This document shows, in pieces, positions 9,384 through 18,333 of a stretch of 64,000 nt of DNA. A program made the translations under genes and the position numbers. Location of the stretch: NCBI GenBank assembly GCA_022648685.1, contig JALCMW010000002.1, positions 1 through 64,000 on the forward strand, given 5' to 3'. The DNA is from Bacteroidales bacterium (GTDB lineage Bacteria; Bacteroidota; Bacteroidia; Bacteroidales; UBA932). Positions within the stretch are counted from its first letter, which is position 1; each line of letters opens with the position of its first letter. A model generated the notes under the pieces. The model did no database searches, was not told where the DNA came from, and saw only the letters and a list, made by a program, of their open reading frames with translations.

Positions 9384-10478
9384 ATGATAATCAGAAGCAA
9401 AGCGCCTTTGCGCTTGGGGTTGGCAGGAGGCGGTTCTGACGTGTCACCGTACAGTGATCTTTACGGAGGTTTGATTTTGAATGCAACCATCAATCTGTAT
9501 GCATATTGCACGATTGAAGAGACACAAGACGGACATATTACCATCAATTCTTTCGACGCCTGTTGCAGAAAAGAATACCCTGCTGCCGAAGCCTTGGATA
9601 TCGACGGAGACGCCAATCTGATAAAAGGAGTCTTCAACCATGTAATGAAAACGTTCGGCTGCGACGGTCAGGGAAGGACTTTCGACGGACATTACGGATA
9701 TAGCCAGAAAACCACCGGATTCAGGATAACCACATACAACGATGCTCCGGCCGGATCGGGTCTGGGGACATCTTCCACAATGGTCGTATGCATAATGAAA
9801 TGTTTCTCGGAATGGCTGAACCTTCCGCTTGGAGATTACGAAATAGCAAGACAGGCATATATCATAGAAAGGAAAGACCTTAAACTTTCCGGAGGCAAAC
9901 AGGATCAATACGCCGCTTCTTTCGGCGGATTCAATTATATGGAATTCCTGAAAAACGACATAGTGATAGTGAATCCCCTGAAAATCAAAAGATGGATAAT
10001 AGATGAACTGGAATCGTCAATGGTCCTTTATTACACGGGACAGTCGAGAAGCAGTTCTGAAATCATAAAAGAGCAGCAGAAGAATACTTCTTCGGGCAAT
10101 GTCACGGCCATTGAAGCAATGAACCGGATAAAGAAGAGCTCGATAGACATGAAACTGGCTCTCTTGAAAGGAGACATCAAGGAATTCGCCAGAATAATAG
10201 GAAGGGCCTGGGAAGATAAGAAGATGATGGCCGGCGCTGTCAACAACCCCACAATACAGGAAGCTATGAACGCTGCTTTGGCTTCAGGGGCTATGGCCGG
10301 AAAGGTTTCAGGAGCCGGAGGCGGCGGTTTCATAATGCTTGTTGTGGAACCTACAAGGAAGATGGATGTACTGTCCGCTCTGGAAAATATGCCCGGCAGG
10401 ATTGTTCCTTTCCAATTCAGCGAAAGCGGAGCTCACGGATGGAAGATATACCCTTCCGACAACGTTAATAATTTTTGA
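9384..10478 (+). CDS. hddA: D-glycero-alpha-D-manno-heptose-7-phosphate kinase (GHMP family)
   Basis: The 364-aa GHMP-superfamily sugar kinase starts with RSKAPLRLGLAGGGSDV, the N-terminal signature of the HddA/fucokinase-like group, and has the ATP-binding motif DAPAGSGLGTSS. The C-terminal motif GKVSGAGGGGFI closes the domain. HddA phosphorylates D-glycero-D-manno-heptose 7-phosphate at C1 to the 1,7-bisphosphate, the committed step toward GDP-heptose. The stop codon lies two bases before gmhA, and the next two genes supply the other three steps, which strongly supports heptose over fucose as substrate. It is the first gene of a tightly packed five-gene operon. Confidence 0.9.
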   Translation: MIIRSKAPLRLGLAGGGSDVSPYSDLYGGLILNATINLYAYCTIEETQDGHITINSFDACCRKEYPAAEALDIDGDANLIKGVFNHVMKTFGCDGQGRTFDGHYGYSQKTTGFRITTYNDAPAGSGLGTSSTMVVCIMKCFSEWLNLPLGDYEIARQAYIIERKDLKLSGGKQDQYAASFGGFNYMEFLKNDIVIVNPLKIKRWIIDELESSMVLYYTGQSRSSSEIIKEQQKNTSSGNVTAIEAMNRIKKSSIDMKLALLKGDIKEFARIIGRAWEDKKMMAGAVNNPTIQEAMNAALASGAMAGKVSGAGGGGFIMLVVEPTRKMDVLSALENMPGRIVPFQFSESGAHGWKIYPSDNVNNF

Positions 10479-10480
10479 AT

Positions 10481-11083
10481 ATGAAAAACATAGAAATAGT
10501 AAAAAAACAGATATCGGACTCGGCTGAAACAAAGAAAAAGTTTCTGGCCGACGATACCGCGGTTGCAAAAATAGCCGAAGTGGCTGAATTGTGCACAGAA
10601 GCTTATCGAAACGGAAACAAGGTCATGTGGTGCGGAAACGGAGGAAGCGCGGCCGACGCCCAGCATATGGCTGGGGAACTTGTCAATAAATTTTATTTCG
10701 ACCGTCCGGGCCTGCCTTCCATATCATTATCTTCAGATCCTTCTATCGTAAGCGCAATAAGCAATGATTACGGATATGACGAAGTTTTCTCACGCCAGAT
10801 AGCGGCGCAGGGTTGCAAAGGAGACGTCCTCATAGGGATATCCACATCGGGGAATTCCAAAAACATTGTGGCTGCGTTGCAGGAATGCAGGAAAAAAGGG
10901 ATAATTTCAGTGGCGATCGTCGGTGCCAAACCTTGCAAGATGGATGATTTCGACCATGTAATAAAAATTCCTTCGGAAGAAACGCCCCGTATCCAGGAAT
11001 GCCAGACTCTTACAGGTCACATTCTCTGCTGCATAATTGAAAAGAATCTTTTCGGGGAGAAATACGGGACCGAAGACAAATAG
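10481..11083 (+). CDS. gmhA: Sedoheptulose-7-phosphate isomerase
   Basis: The 200-aa SIS-domain protein matches phosphoheptose isomerases: GNGGSAADAQHMAGELVNKF early on, ISTSGNSKNIV as the phosphate-binding loop, and QECQTLTGHILC near the C-terminus, which holds zinc and catalytic residues. It converts D-sedoheptulose 7-phosphate to D-glycero-D-manno-heptose 7-phosphate, the first step of ADP- or GDP-heptose synthesis, in the cytoplasm. I use the ATG at 10481; a TTG two codons upstream would overlap hddA. It sits two bases after hddA and two bases before the fused transferase/phosphatase gene. Confidence 0.95.
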   Translation: MKNIEIVKKQISDSAETKKKFLADDTAVAKIAEVAELCTEAYRNGNKVMWCGNGGSAADAQHMAGELVNKFYFDRPGLPSISLSSDPSIVSAISNDYGYDEVFSRQIAAQGCKGDVLIGISTSGNSKNIVAALQECRKKGIISVAIVGAKPCKMDDFDHVIKIPSEETPRIQECQTLTGHILCCIIEKNLFGEKYGTEDK

Positions 11084-11085
11084 GC

Positions 11086-12273
11086 ATGGAAGCTATTATC
11101 CTTGCCGGGGGCCTCGGCACAAGACTAAGATCAGTCGTCAGCAAAGTGCCAAAATGCATGGCGCCCATATCCGGAGAGCCTTTTCTTAAATACCTTCTGC
11201 ATTACCTCTCCGGATTCGATATTTCGAAAGTTGTCATTTCGGTGGGTTACCTGAAGGATATAATCATAGACTGGACTTCGGACAATGCTGCAGATTATCC
11301 TTTCGAAATAGATTTCGCAATAGAGGACGAACCGCTGGGAACGGGAGGAGGCATCGCCCTTGCCATGTCGAAAACTTCCGGAAATGAGATTATCGTTATC
11401 AACGGGGACACTTTTTTCAACGTGGATCTGGACCGTTTTTCCAAAGGATGCAATACCGGAGACTGCGAAACAGTAATAGCACTTAAACCTATGGAAGAAT
11501 TCACAAGGTACGGCAATGTACTAATGGAGAATGGTGTGCAATCGGGAAAAGGCAGGATAGCGGAATTCAGGGAAAAGGAATATTGTATCAAAGGTCTTAT
11601 TAACGGAGGCATTTACATGTTGAGAAAAGACTCGGGGATATTCGACGGCCTTCCGGAAAAATTTTCTTTCGAAACTGAGATCCTGAAACCCGAGACCGCC
11701 GCTGGAAAAACATACGGATTCATCAATGACAATTATTTCATAGACATCGGGATTCCTTCGGATTACGAACGTGCTCAAAAAGAACTTCCGGAGTTGAAAA
11801 AGATAATGGACATAGCTGATGCGGACTATCCGGGATACGACACTTTGCTTCTGGACAGGGACGGAGTGATCAACAGGCTCAGACCCGGTGATTACGTCAA
11901 ATCATGGAGCGAATTCGAATTCATGCCCGGAATTAAGGATGCAATGGCGGTCTTTTCGGGGAAATTCGAAAATATTTTCATAGTAACAAACCAGAGAGGA
12001 GTAGGGAGAGGACTTATGAGCGAAAACGATCTGCTCGAAATACATGGGAAGATGCTGTCGGAAATAACAAACCACGGAGGAAGGATTGACGGGATATATT
12101 ATTGTACGGCAACGGGAATGAATGATCCAATGAGGAAACCAAATACGGGGATGTTTTCGCTACTGCAAAAGGAACATCCTGAGGTGAAAAAGGAAAGGAC
12201 CCTGATGATAGGAGATTCGCAAAGCGATATGGAATTCGCGAAAAACTGCGGCATTTCAGGTATAAAATTATAA
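11086..12273 (+). CDS. Fused heptose-1-phosphate guanylyltransferase / heptose-1,7-bisphosphate phosphatase
   Basis: The 395-aa protein is a two-domain fusion. Residues 1 to about 235 form a nucleotidyltransferase (ILAGGLGTRL, KCMAPISGEPFL, NGDTFFNVD) of the HddC type, which joins GTP and heptose 1-phosphate. From about residue 250 comes a HAD phosphatase of the GmhB type, with the nucleophile motif D257-R-D259-GV, then TNQRGVGRG and GDSQSDMEFA. GmhB removes the C7 phosphate from the 1,7-bisphosphate. One polypeptide would thus carry out the last two steps of GDP-D-glycero-alpha-D-manno-heptose synthesis. The upstream neighbours provide steps one and two. GTP specificity is inferred from the HddA context. 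Confidence 0.9.
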   Translation: MEAIILAGGLGTRLRSVVSKVPKCMAPISGEPFLKYLLHYLSGFDISKVVISVGYLKDIIIDWTSDNAADYPFEIDFAIEDEPLGTGGGIALAMSKTSGNEIIVINGDTFFNVDLDRFSKGCNTGDCETVIALKPMEEFTRYGNVLMENGVQSGKGRIAEFREKEYCIKGLINGGIYMLRKDSGIFDGLPEKFSFETEILKPETAAGKTYGFINDNYFIDIGIPSDYERAQKELPELKKIMDIADADYPGYDTLLLDRDGVINRLRPGDYVKSWSEFEFMPGIKDAMAVFSGKFENIFIVTNQRGVGRGLMSENDLLEIHGKMLSEITNHGGRIDGIYYCTATGMNDPMRKPNTGMFSLLQKEHPEVKKERTLMIGDSQSDMEFAKNCGISGIKL

Positions 12274-12281
12274 ACCCAGCC

Positions 12282-13139
12282 ATGATAGCCGTAATAATAA
12301 TAAACTACAGGAATGACAGGAAAACGATTGAATTCGTAAAGAACGAAGTATCGAAAATCGAATCCCCGCATATTACGGTCATAGTCAATAACGGATCGGC
12401 CAATCTCTCGGACACGTGCCTTTCGGAGACGATAAACGCCGGAGGGCGGACAGACTGTTATGTGATAAATTCGGCCGAGAATCTCGGATTTGCAAGAGGA
12501 AACAACCTGGGAGCCGATTTTGCAAAGCAGAAATGCGACCCGGACTATTTTCTGTTCGCAAACAATGACATAAGCATACTGGATAAAGACACCGTGGACA
12601 GAATGGCGGAAAAACTGGATTCCATTCCGGAAGCGGGAATGATAGGCCCCAAAGTCATAGGAACCGACGGACGTCTTCAAAGTCCGGAACCTTTTGTTCC
12701 TTTTGCGGACAAGCATATTCTTATATACTGGTCTAACCTGTTCATGAAATGCGAAAAGAAACGGATCCGTTTCAGATCAGATTATTCTGAAACTGCAGGA
12801 GAAGGATTCCATTACAAAGTGATGGGAGCTTTCTTCATGACAAGGGCGAAAGATTTCTTCGATTGCGGAATGATGGACCCCAACACTTTCCTGTACGGGG
12901 AAGAAACGATACTGAGCGAAAGGATGCTGAAAAAAGGAAAAAAGGCCTATTATTTTCCGGAAGTATCCGTAATGCATGAGCATGGAGCGACCACACGCAA
13001 ATATTACGACAAGATCAAACTCCGGCGGATGAAATTCGAAAGCGATTGTTACTACTACAAAACCTACATCGGGACTCCGGACTGGGAAATAGCAATAGCT
13101 AAATTGACTTATTGGCTAAAGGAGCTTTTCAAAAGATAG
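12282..13139 (+). CDS. Glycosyltransferase family 2
   Basis: The 285-aa GT-A fold protein resembles rhamnosyltransferase-like GT2 enzymes: an N-terminal VIIINYRNDRKTIEF strand-loop, SAENLGFARGNNLGAD for nucleotide-sugar binding, and FANNDIS in place of the DxD. A MMDPNTFLYGEETILSERM segment matches the acceptor/base region. It probably adds a sugar from a nucleotide donor to a lipid-linked glycan at the inner face of the inner membrane. There is no clear transmembrane helix. It follows the fused heptose gene by eight bases, so GDP-heptose or dTDP-rhamnose, both made in this locus, are likely donors; the sequence alone does not decide. Confidence 0.85.
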   Translation: MIAVIIINYRNDRKTIEFVKNEVSKIESPHITVIVNNGSANLSDTCLSETINAGGRTDCYVINSAENLGFARGNNLGADFAKQKCDPDYFLFANNDISILDKDTVDRMAEKLDSIPEAGMIGPKVIGTDGRLQSPEPFVPFADKHILIYWSNLFMKCEKKRIRFRSDYSETAGEGFHYKVMGAFFMTRAKDFFDCGMMDPNTFLYGEETILSERMLKKGKKAYYFPEVSVMHEHGATTRKYYDKIKLRRMKFESDCYYYKTYIGTPDWEIAIAKLTYWLKELFKR

Positions 13140-13145
13140 AACGAC

Positions 13146-14159
13146 ATGGAAAAACTATATGTATCACCATCTGCAAAACGGGGCGTAGGATATCCCAGCG
13201 ATTATTTTTATCAATTGAAGCAATATCTTGCAGCTTATTACGAAATTCTGGAATCAGACAGCAGGCCTTGCCTTATGCAGGGACTGGCTCTGGTCCGCAA
13301 CGCTTTCAGAGCGGATATATTTCTTCTCAGTTTCGTCGAAACTATCGGGTTCCAGAAATTGGGTCTCGTCCAATTTCTGATGGCCCACGCCAGCATCCTG
13401 ATAATGAGACTGAGAAAAAAGAAAATAGTTTTCATATATCACAATATCAGACCCCATCAGGGAGAAAACTACATGAGCAAATCTATTACCCGGACTTTGC
13501 TCAAAAGGTCATGCCTCGTGATTTCGCATTCCAAGGACGCTGCAAATTTTGCTATAGGACAACTGCATTTCATAGGGATGTCAGCAGAAAAAGTCAGATT
13601 CATCTGCCACCCGGCATGCAACATGAAACTCAAACCATATATTCCGGCCGGGAAGGATGGTTCCGAGCATTATGACGTATTCATATGGGGAGACGTTCTT
13701 CCATACAAAGGCATAGGGGAATTCGTATCCGACCCGTCGTTGAAAAGAACCGGAATAAAGGTCATGATTATCGGAAAATGCAAAATACCGTACCTTGAGG
13801 AAGTAATAGAGAAGTCGGGGGTTTCGTATGAAAACAGACGGCCGGATTTCGATGAAGTCGCCTGGTACTGCACACATTCAGATTATGTGCTTTTCCCATA
13901 CCTTCCCGGAAGCATTTCCAGTTCAGGACTTTTGATAAATACAGTTGTCCTAGGAGGTAATCCCATAGGGCCTGCCATAGGAGCATTCAAGGATCTTGCT
14001 GAAGAAGGTGTTTGTCTGACATACGGAAATATCCAGGAAATGTTCTGCATACTCGCAGATCGGGACGACAGGAAAACCATCGGCGTCGATACGAGAAAAG
14101 ATTTCATTGCAGCGCATTCATGGGAGAAATTCGCGGAATTTCTTTATAACAATATCTGA
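13146..14159 (+). CDS. Glycosyltransferase, GT4/GT-B like
   Basis: The 337-aa protein looks like a GT-B glycosyltransferase. It has a hydrophobic segment around residues 85-105 followed by IVFIYHNIRPH, an LVISHSKDAANF block, and a C-terminal half with FIWGDVLPYKGIGEF, typical of nucleotide-sugar-binding Rossmann halves. The usual EX7E motif is not recognisable; the SSSGLLINTVVLGG stretch occupies its place. It is the last gene of the heptose operon, six bases after the GT2 gene, and faces the convergent rmlB with a 12-base gap. The sugar transferred is unknown. Confidence 0.7.
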   Translation: MEKLYVSPSAKRGVGYPSDYFYQLKQYLAAYYEILESDSRPCLMQGLALVRNAFRADIFLLSFVETIGFQKLGLVQFLMAHASILIMRLRKKKIVFIYHNIRPHQGENYMSKSITRTLLKRSCLVISHSKDAANFAIGQLHFIGMSAEKVRFICHPACNMKLKPYIPAGKDGSEHYDVFIWGDVLPYKGIGEFVSDPSLKRTGIKVMIIGKCKIPYLEEVIEKSGVSYENRRPDFDEVAWYCTHSDYVLFPYLPGSISSSGLLINTVVLGGNPIGPAIGAFKDLAEEGVCLTYGNIQEMFCILADRDDRKTIGVDTRKDFIAAHSWEKFAEFLYNNI

Positions 14160-14171
14160 TATGGATTGCGG

Positions 14172-15254
14172 TTACCTGTGACCGTACATGGATTCGTAAT
14201 AGAGCTGATAATCGCCTGAAGTCACATTATCCAGCCAATCCTGATTGTCAAGATACCACCTTACTGTTTTCTCTATCCCCTCTTCGAATTGGAGCGACGG
14301 CATCCATCCCAATTCTTTCGTAATCTTCGAAGAATCTATGGCATAACGCAAATCATGCCCCTTCCTGTCGCTTACATAGGTGATAAGGTCAATATCGGCT
14401 GATTCCGGACGTCCAAGGATTTTGTCCGTGACCTTAACCAGCACTTTTATCAAATCTATGTTTTTCCATTCGTTGAATCCACCTATGTTGTATGTACCGT
14501 ATGTTTCCCCTTTGTGGAAGACCAGATCGATTGCACGGGCATGATCCTCCACATAAAGCCAATCCCTGACATTCTCTCCGCTGCCGTATACCGGTAAAGG
14601 TTTGCGATAACGTATATTATTGATAAACAATGGTATCAACTTCTCGGGAAACTGATAAGGGCCATAATTATTGGAACAATTGCTCAACACGACAGGCATT
14701 CCGAACGTATCATGGAAAGAGCGCACGAAATGATCGGCGGAAGCCTTGCTGGCTGAATACGGACTATGCGGATCGTATTTGCTTTTCTCCGTGAACGGCT
14801 TGTCCCCGAAAGACAAAGAACCATATACCTCGTCAGTTGAAATCTGATAAAAACGGACGGGATTGCCTTCCACTTTCCAGCCTTGCGGTTCCCAATATGT
14901 CTTTGCGGCATGCAACAGAGTCAATGTTCCCATGACATTCGTCCTTGCAAACACAAAAGGATCTTTTATGCTCCTGTCGACATGGGTTTCCGCAGCAAGA
15001 TGGATGATTCCGTCAACATTGTTTTCGGCCAACAGCCGGGACATATTTTCGTAATCGCATATATCAGCTTTTACGAACGTATAATTTGGCTGGTTTTCTA
15101 TATCCCGGAGGTTTGCCAGATTACCGGCATAAGTCAGTTTATCGACATTGATTATATGATAATCGGGATATTTGCGGACAAACAGCCTGACCACATGATT
15201 TCCTATGAAACCGGCCCCGCCGGTAATCATTATCGTCCTTTCAAATTTTTTCAT
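14172..15254 (-). CDS. rmlB: dTDP-glucose 4,6-dehydratase
   Basis: The 360-aa extended short-chain dehydrogenase/reductase converts dTDP-glucose to dTDP-4-keto-6-deoxyglucose with bound NAD+. It shows the nucleotide motif TGGAGFIG at the N-terminus, AAETHVDRS, STDEVYGSL and the catalytic YSASK. Length and motifs match RmlB. I take the ATG at 15254 (MKKFERTI), which overlaps the end of rmlC by 14 bases; an in-frame start at 15263 is also possible. It is the last gene of the export/rhamnose operon and converges on the GT-B gene. Confidence 0.96.
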   Translation of the reverse strand: MKKFERTIMITGGAGFIGNHVVRLFVRKYPDYHIINVDKLTYAGNLANLRDIENQPNYTFVKADICDYENMSRLLAENNVDGIIHLAAETHVDRSIKDPFVFARTNVMGTLTLLHAAKTYWEPQGWKVEGNPVRFYQISTDEVYGSLSFGDKPFTEKSKYDPHSPYSASKASADHFVRSFHDTFGMPVVLSNCSNNYGPYQFPEKLIPLFINNIRYRKPLPVYGSGENVRDWLYVEDHARAIDLVFHKGETYGTYNIGGFNEWKNIDLIKVLVKVTDKILGRPESADIDLITYVSDRKGHDLRYAIDSSKITKELGWMPSLQFEEGIEKTVRWYLDNQDWLDNVTSGDYQLYYESMYGHR

Positions 15255-15819
15255 ATAAATCATCTTTATAATCGAACAAACAATCGCATTCTTTCAAAAA
15301 AGGATGGCATTCGTCTTTCCCCGAAAGAATTACTTTATCTTCAGGAACCATCCAATCTATTCCGATATCGGGATCATTCCAGGCTATGGCACCTTCGCTC
15401 AGGGGCGCATAGAACCTGTCGCATTTATATTGGAATACGGCTGTTTCCGACAATACTGAAAAGCCGTGTGCGAATCCTCTCGGGACAAAAAACTGTTTGT
15501 GGTTTTCTCCCGTAAGCAACACCGAAACATATTTCCCGAACGTCGGTGAACCTTTGCGAATATCAACAGCAACATCAAGCACGGAGCCTTCCACGACCCT
15601 CACAAGCTTGCTCTGGCTGTGTTCTCCCTGTTGGAAATGAAGGCCGCGCAAGACACCGTAAGTCGAACGGCTTTCGTTATCCTGAACGAAATCGACAGTC
15701 CGGACTTTTTCATTGAATTCTTTTTGCGAGTAAGATTCGAAAAAATACCCCCTTCCGTCATTGAAGATTTTCGGAAGAAGAATTACTACTTCCGCTATTC
15801 CAGTCCGTATGATTTCCAT
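15241..15819 (-). CDS. rmlC: dTDP-4-dehydrorhamnose 3,5-epimerase
   Basis: The 192-aa cupin-fold protein is RmlC-like: DGRGYFFESYSQKEF, GVLRGLHFQ with the catalytic histidine, LDVAVDIRKGSPTFGK, and FVPRGFAHGFSVLSE. It epimerises C3 and C5 of dTDP-4-keto-6-deoxyglucose. The frame is open far upstream (to 15975) and overlaps rmlA, but MEIIRTGIAEV at 15819 fits family N-termini and lies two bases after the rmlA stop codon. Third step-gene of the dTDP-L-rhamnose pathway in this operon. Confidence 0.95.
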   Translation of the reverse strand: MEIIRTGIAEVVILLPKIFNDGRGYFFESYSQKEFNEKVRTVDFVQDNESRSTYGVLRGLHFQQGEHSQSKLVRVVEGSVLDVAVDIRKGSPTFGKYVSVLLTGENHKQFFVPRGFAHGFSVLSETAVFQYKCDRFYAPLSEGAIAWNDPDIGIDWMVPEDKVILSGKDECHPFLKECDCLFDYKDDLYEKI

Positions 15820-15821
15820 GA

Positions 15822-16730
15822 TCAATAATCTATATTCTCCGCTCCGTTGCGTTCGGCATCTTCGGCGGCTTTCATAAGATACTGCCCGTATTGGTTTTTG
15901 AGCATCGGTTTGGCAAGCTCTTTCAAACGTGATGGAGTTATCCAACCTTTGCCAAGGGCAATGCTCTCCAGACAAGCGACTTTCAAGCCCTGGCGCTTTT
16001 CTATCACTTCAATATAATTCGATGCTTCGGCAAGCGAATCATGGGTGCCGGTATCCAGCCATGCGAAACCCCGTCCCAAAGTCTGCACTTTCAATTTTCC
16101 TTCGGAAAGGAAATCCTGGTTGACGGTGGTAATTTCAAGTTCCCCTCTCGCCGACGGTTTTATATTTTTTGCAATATCGACTACTTCGTTCGGATAGAAA
16201 TACAGCCCGACTACGGCATAATTTGATTTCGGATCCGCCGGCTTTTCCTCTATGCTCAGGCAATTGCCCGCCTTGTCGAATTCGGCAACCCCGTATCTCT
16301 GAGGATCACTCACCCAGTATCCGAAAACAGTTGCCTTCCTTTCTTTTTCAGCAGTAGTTATTGCATCCCTGAGCATCGAAACCAGACCGTTTCCGTGGAA
16401 AATGTTGTCTCCGAGAATCAGACACACATCATCATCCCCTATAAAATCCTCTCCTATGATGAAAGCCTGCGCGAGACCGTCAGGAGAAGGTTGCTCTGCA
16501 TATGAAAAATGCACTCCGAAATCGCTGCCGTCCCCAAGCAATCTTCTGAATGAAGGAAGATCATCGGGAGTCGATATAATAAGTATGTCCCTGATTCCGG
16601 CCAGCATCAGAACGGAAACCGGATAATAAATCATAGGCTTGTCGAAAACGGGGAGAAGCTGTTTGCTTACCCCTTTCGTAATCGGATAGAGGCGGGTGCC
16701 GCTTCCGCCTGCAAGGACAATACCTTTCAT
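15822..16730 (-). CDS. rmlA: Glucose-1-phosphate thymidylyltransferase
   Basis: The 302-aa nucleotidyltransferase begins with [17 protein letters not shown], the family nucleotide-binding loop, followed by [15 protein letters not shown] and [11 protein letters not shown]. It joins dTTP and glucose 1-phosphate to give dTDP-glucose, the entry step of dTDP-L-rhamnose synthesis, and is normally feedback-inhibited by dTDP-rhamnose. Length matches RmlA (about 290-300 aa). It starts one base after the rmlD stop codon and ends two bases before rmlC, so the four rml genes form one transcription unit. Confidence 0.97.
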   Translation of the reverse strand: MKGIVLAGGSGTRLYPITKGVSKQLLPVFDKPMIYYPVSVLMLAGIRDILIISTPDDLPSFRRLLGDGSDFGVHFSYAEQPSPDGLAQAFIIGEDFIGDDDVCLILGDNIFHGNGLVSMLRDAITTAEKERKATVFGYWVSDPQRYGVAEFDKAGNCLSIEEKPADPKSNYAVVGLYFYPNEVVDIAKNIKPSARGELEITTVNQDFLSEGKLKVQTLGRGFAWLDTGTHDSLAEASNYIEVIEKRQGLKVACLESIALGKGWITPSRLKELAKPMLKNQYGQYLMKAAEDAERNGAENIDY

Positions 16731-16731
16731 A

Positions 16732-17604
16732 TTACATTCTTTTTAAGCATTCAGACAGAGAGTCCCGCCAATATGGGACGCTCACTTCAAAGATACTCTT
16801 TAGTTTGGTCTTATCCAATACGGAAAAATGCGGCCGGCCGGCCTTTGAAGGAAACTCATCGCTGTGGCATGGAGTGATATCGCAGGAATGCCCTGACAAT
16901 TCGCATATGGCCTTTGCGAAATCGTACCATGAAATTGCTCCTTCATCACTGAAATGATAGATTCCGGTTCTGTCAAGTTTATCGCCCGAAATGATTCCGC
17001 ATATCAAAGATGCTAAATCCGCAGCGTAAGTCGGAGTCCCTATCTGGTCGAAAACGACTTTAAGACTGTCTTTTTCTTCGGTAAGTCGAAGCATTGTCTT
17101 GACGAAATTCTTCCCGTACGGAGAATAAAGCCACGCAGTACGGAAAATAATATATTTGCATCCTGAATCAATGACGGCTTTCTCCCCCGCCAGTTTGGTC
17201 TTTCCGTAGACACCTATGGGATCCGTTGCAAAATCTTCACGGTAAGGGATGCTTGAATCGCCATGGAAAACGTAGTCCGTGGAAATCTGGATCAATGTGG
17301 CACCGTATTCAGACGCAGCCGAAGATAAATTGGCAACAGCCTTGTGATTCAGTTTATCGGCAAGTTCATAATTGTCTTCAGCCGCCTCAACATTGGTATA
17401 TGCCGCACAATTGATTATCACGTCTATATCATAGGCTTCCATGGTTTCCTTAAGGGAAGCGGCATCCGTTATGTCCAATTGGAAAACGGTCTTGCCATCG
17501 GCACCGGAAACATCGGTGAAATGATAATTGTCTTTAAGGGTGGAAGAAGCATTGCGGATCTCGGTCCCCAACTGACCGTTAGCACCAGTAACCAAAACAT
17601 TCAT
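16732..17604 (-). CDS. rmlD: dTDP-4-dehydrorhamnose reductase
   Basis: The 290-aa short-chain reductase carries [15 protein letters not shown] for NAD(P)[22 protein letters not shown] and the catalytic Y-x3-K as YGKTKLAGE. It carries out the final NADPH-dependent reduction giving dTDP-L-rhamnose. The order rmlD-rmlA-rmlC-rmlB differs from the classical BDAC order but all four steps are present. The gene lies 12 bases downstream of the CpsB-type phosphatase. Confidence 0.95.
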   Translation of the reverse strand: MNVLVTGANGQLGTEIRNASSTLKDNYHFTDVSGADGKTVFQLDITDAASLKETMEAYDIDVIINCAAYTNVEAAEDNYELADKLNHKAVANLSSAASEYGATLIQISTDYVFHGDSSIPYREDFATDPIGVYGKTKLAGEKAVIDSGCKYIIFRTAWLYSPYGKNFVKTMLRLTEEKDSLKVVFDQIGTPTYAADLASLICGIISGDKLDRTGIYHFSDEGAISWYDFAKAICELSGHSCDITPCHSDEFPSKAGRPHFSVLDKTKLKSIFEVSVPYWRDSLSECLKRM

Positions 17605-17616
17605 GATAACTTAAAT

Positions 17617-18333
17617 TTAAACGGCGCAATGAAGCAGTGTATCAAGACGGTTCAAAGTTTCGGATTTCAAGATCCGGCTTTCATACTGTCCTTGTATGGC
17701 TTTGAAACGGTGGCAATCCGATCCCGTCATCGAATACCAGCCTTTTTCCATCAGGTCGCGCGCCTTCATTTGAACCTGTTCTCCATATACACCGACGATT
17801 GACGGTATATTCAACTGCAACAGCACCTGCATATCATGCAGTTTCTGATAATCAGATTCTTTCATATAACGGTACCGTTCCGGATGGGCGAGAATGGGAC
17901 GATAACCCATATTCATGATCTTTTCCATGATATCCCAGAAATCGATAGGAGGAGCCCACGTGGATGTTTCCACAAGTACGGTATCATCGCCATGCAACAG
18001 AAGATCTCTCTCCGAAAGCCTCTTCATGAAGAGATTATCCATCATATATTCGGAAGCTAGTGAAAGGTTGATACTTCCGCCATAGGCGGACTGCAAATCC
18101 GAAAAACGTTCCTTCAAATCGGAAGTGGTATTCGGTACATCTTCCATGATATGCGGCGTGAGCCAAAGTTTGCTTAAACCCGCCTTTTCCAGAAATTTCA
18201 AGATGGCAAGGGATTCGTCAAGAGTCCTTACTCCATCATCGACACCGTACAAAATATGGGAATGGTTGTCGACGGCTCCCTTTAAAATTCCGCTTTCGGA
18301 AAGCGATTTCCTGTTATTAAAAAAACCGAACAT
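17617..18333 (-). CDS. CpsB/YwqE-type tyrosine phosphatase (PHP domain)
   Basis: The 238-aa protein matches metal-dependent PHP-family phosphatases that remove phosphate from bacterial tyrosine kinases. Metal-ligand motifs are visible: DNHSHILYGVDDG near the N-terminus, LTPHIM, a central ASEYMMD, ILAHPERY, and GSDCH near the C-terminus. It acts in the cytoplasm against the BY-kinase encoded just upstream. The start ATG shares one base with the kinase stop codon (TAATG), implying translational coupling. The pairing of kinase and phosphatase controls polysaccharide chain length and export. Confidence 0.92.
   Translation of the reverse strand: MFGFFNNRKSLSESGILKGAVDNHSHILYGVDDGVRTLDESLAILKFLEKAGLSKLWLTPHIMEDVPNTTSDLKERFSDLQSAYGGSINLSLASEYMMDNLFMKRLSERDLLLHGDDTVLVETSTWAPPIDFWDIMEKIMNMGYRPILAHPERYRYMKESDYQKLHDMQVLLQLNIPSIVGVYGEQVQMKARDLMEKGWYSMTGSDCHRFKAIQGQYESRILKSETLNRLDTLLHCAV

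Noticed and set aside
12099..12716. 205-codon antisense open frame over the glycosyltransferase genes
   Set aside because: Opposite two well-supported genes and without family motifs.
15820..15975. N-terminal extension of RmlC (frame open to 15975)
   Set aside because: It would overlap rmlA by about 150 bases, and the extension has no resemblance to the family; the start at 15819 fits.
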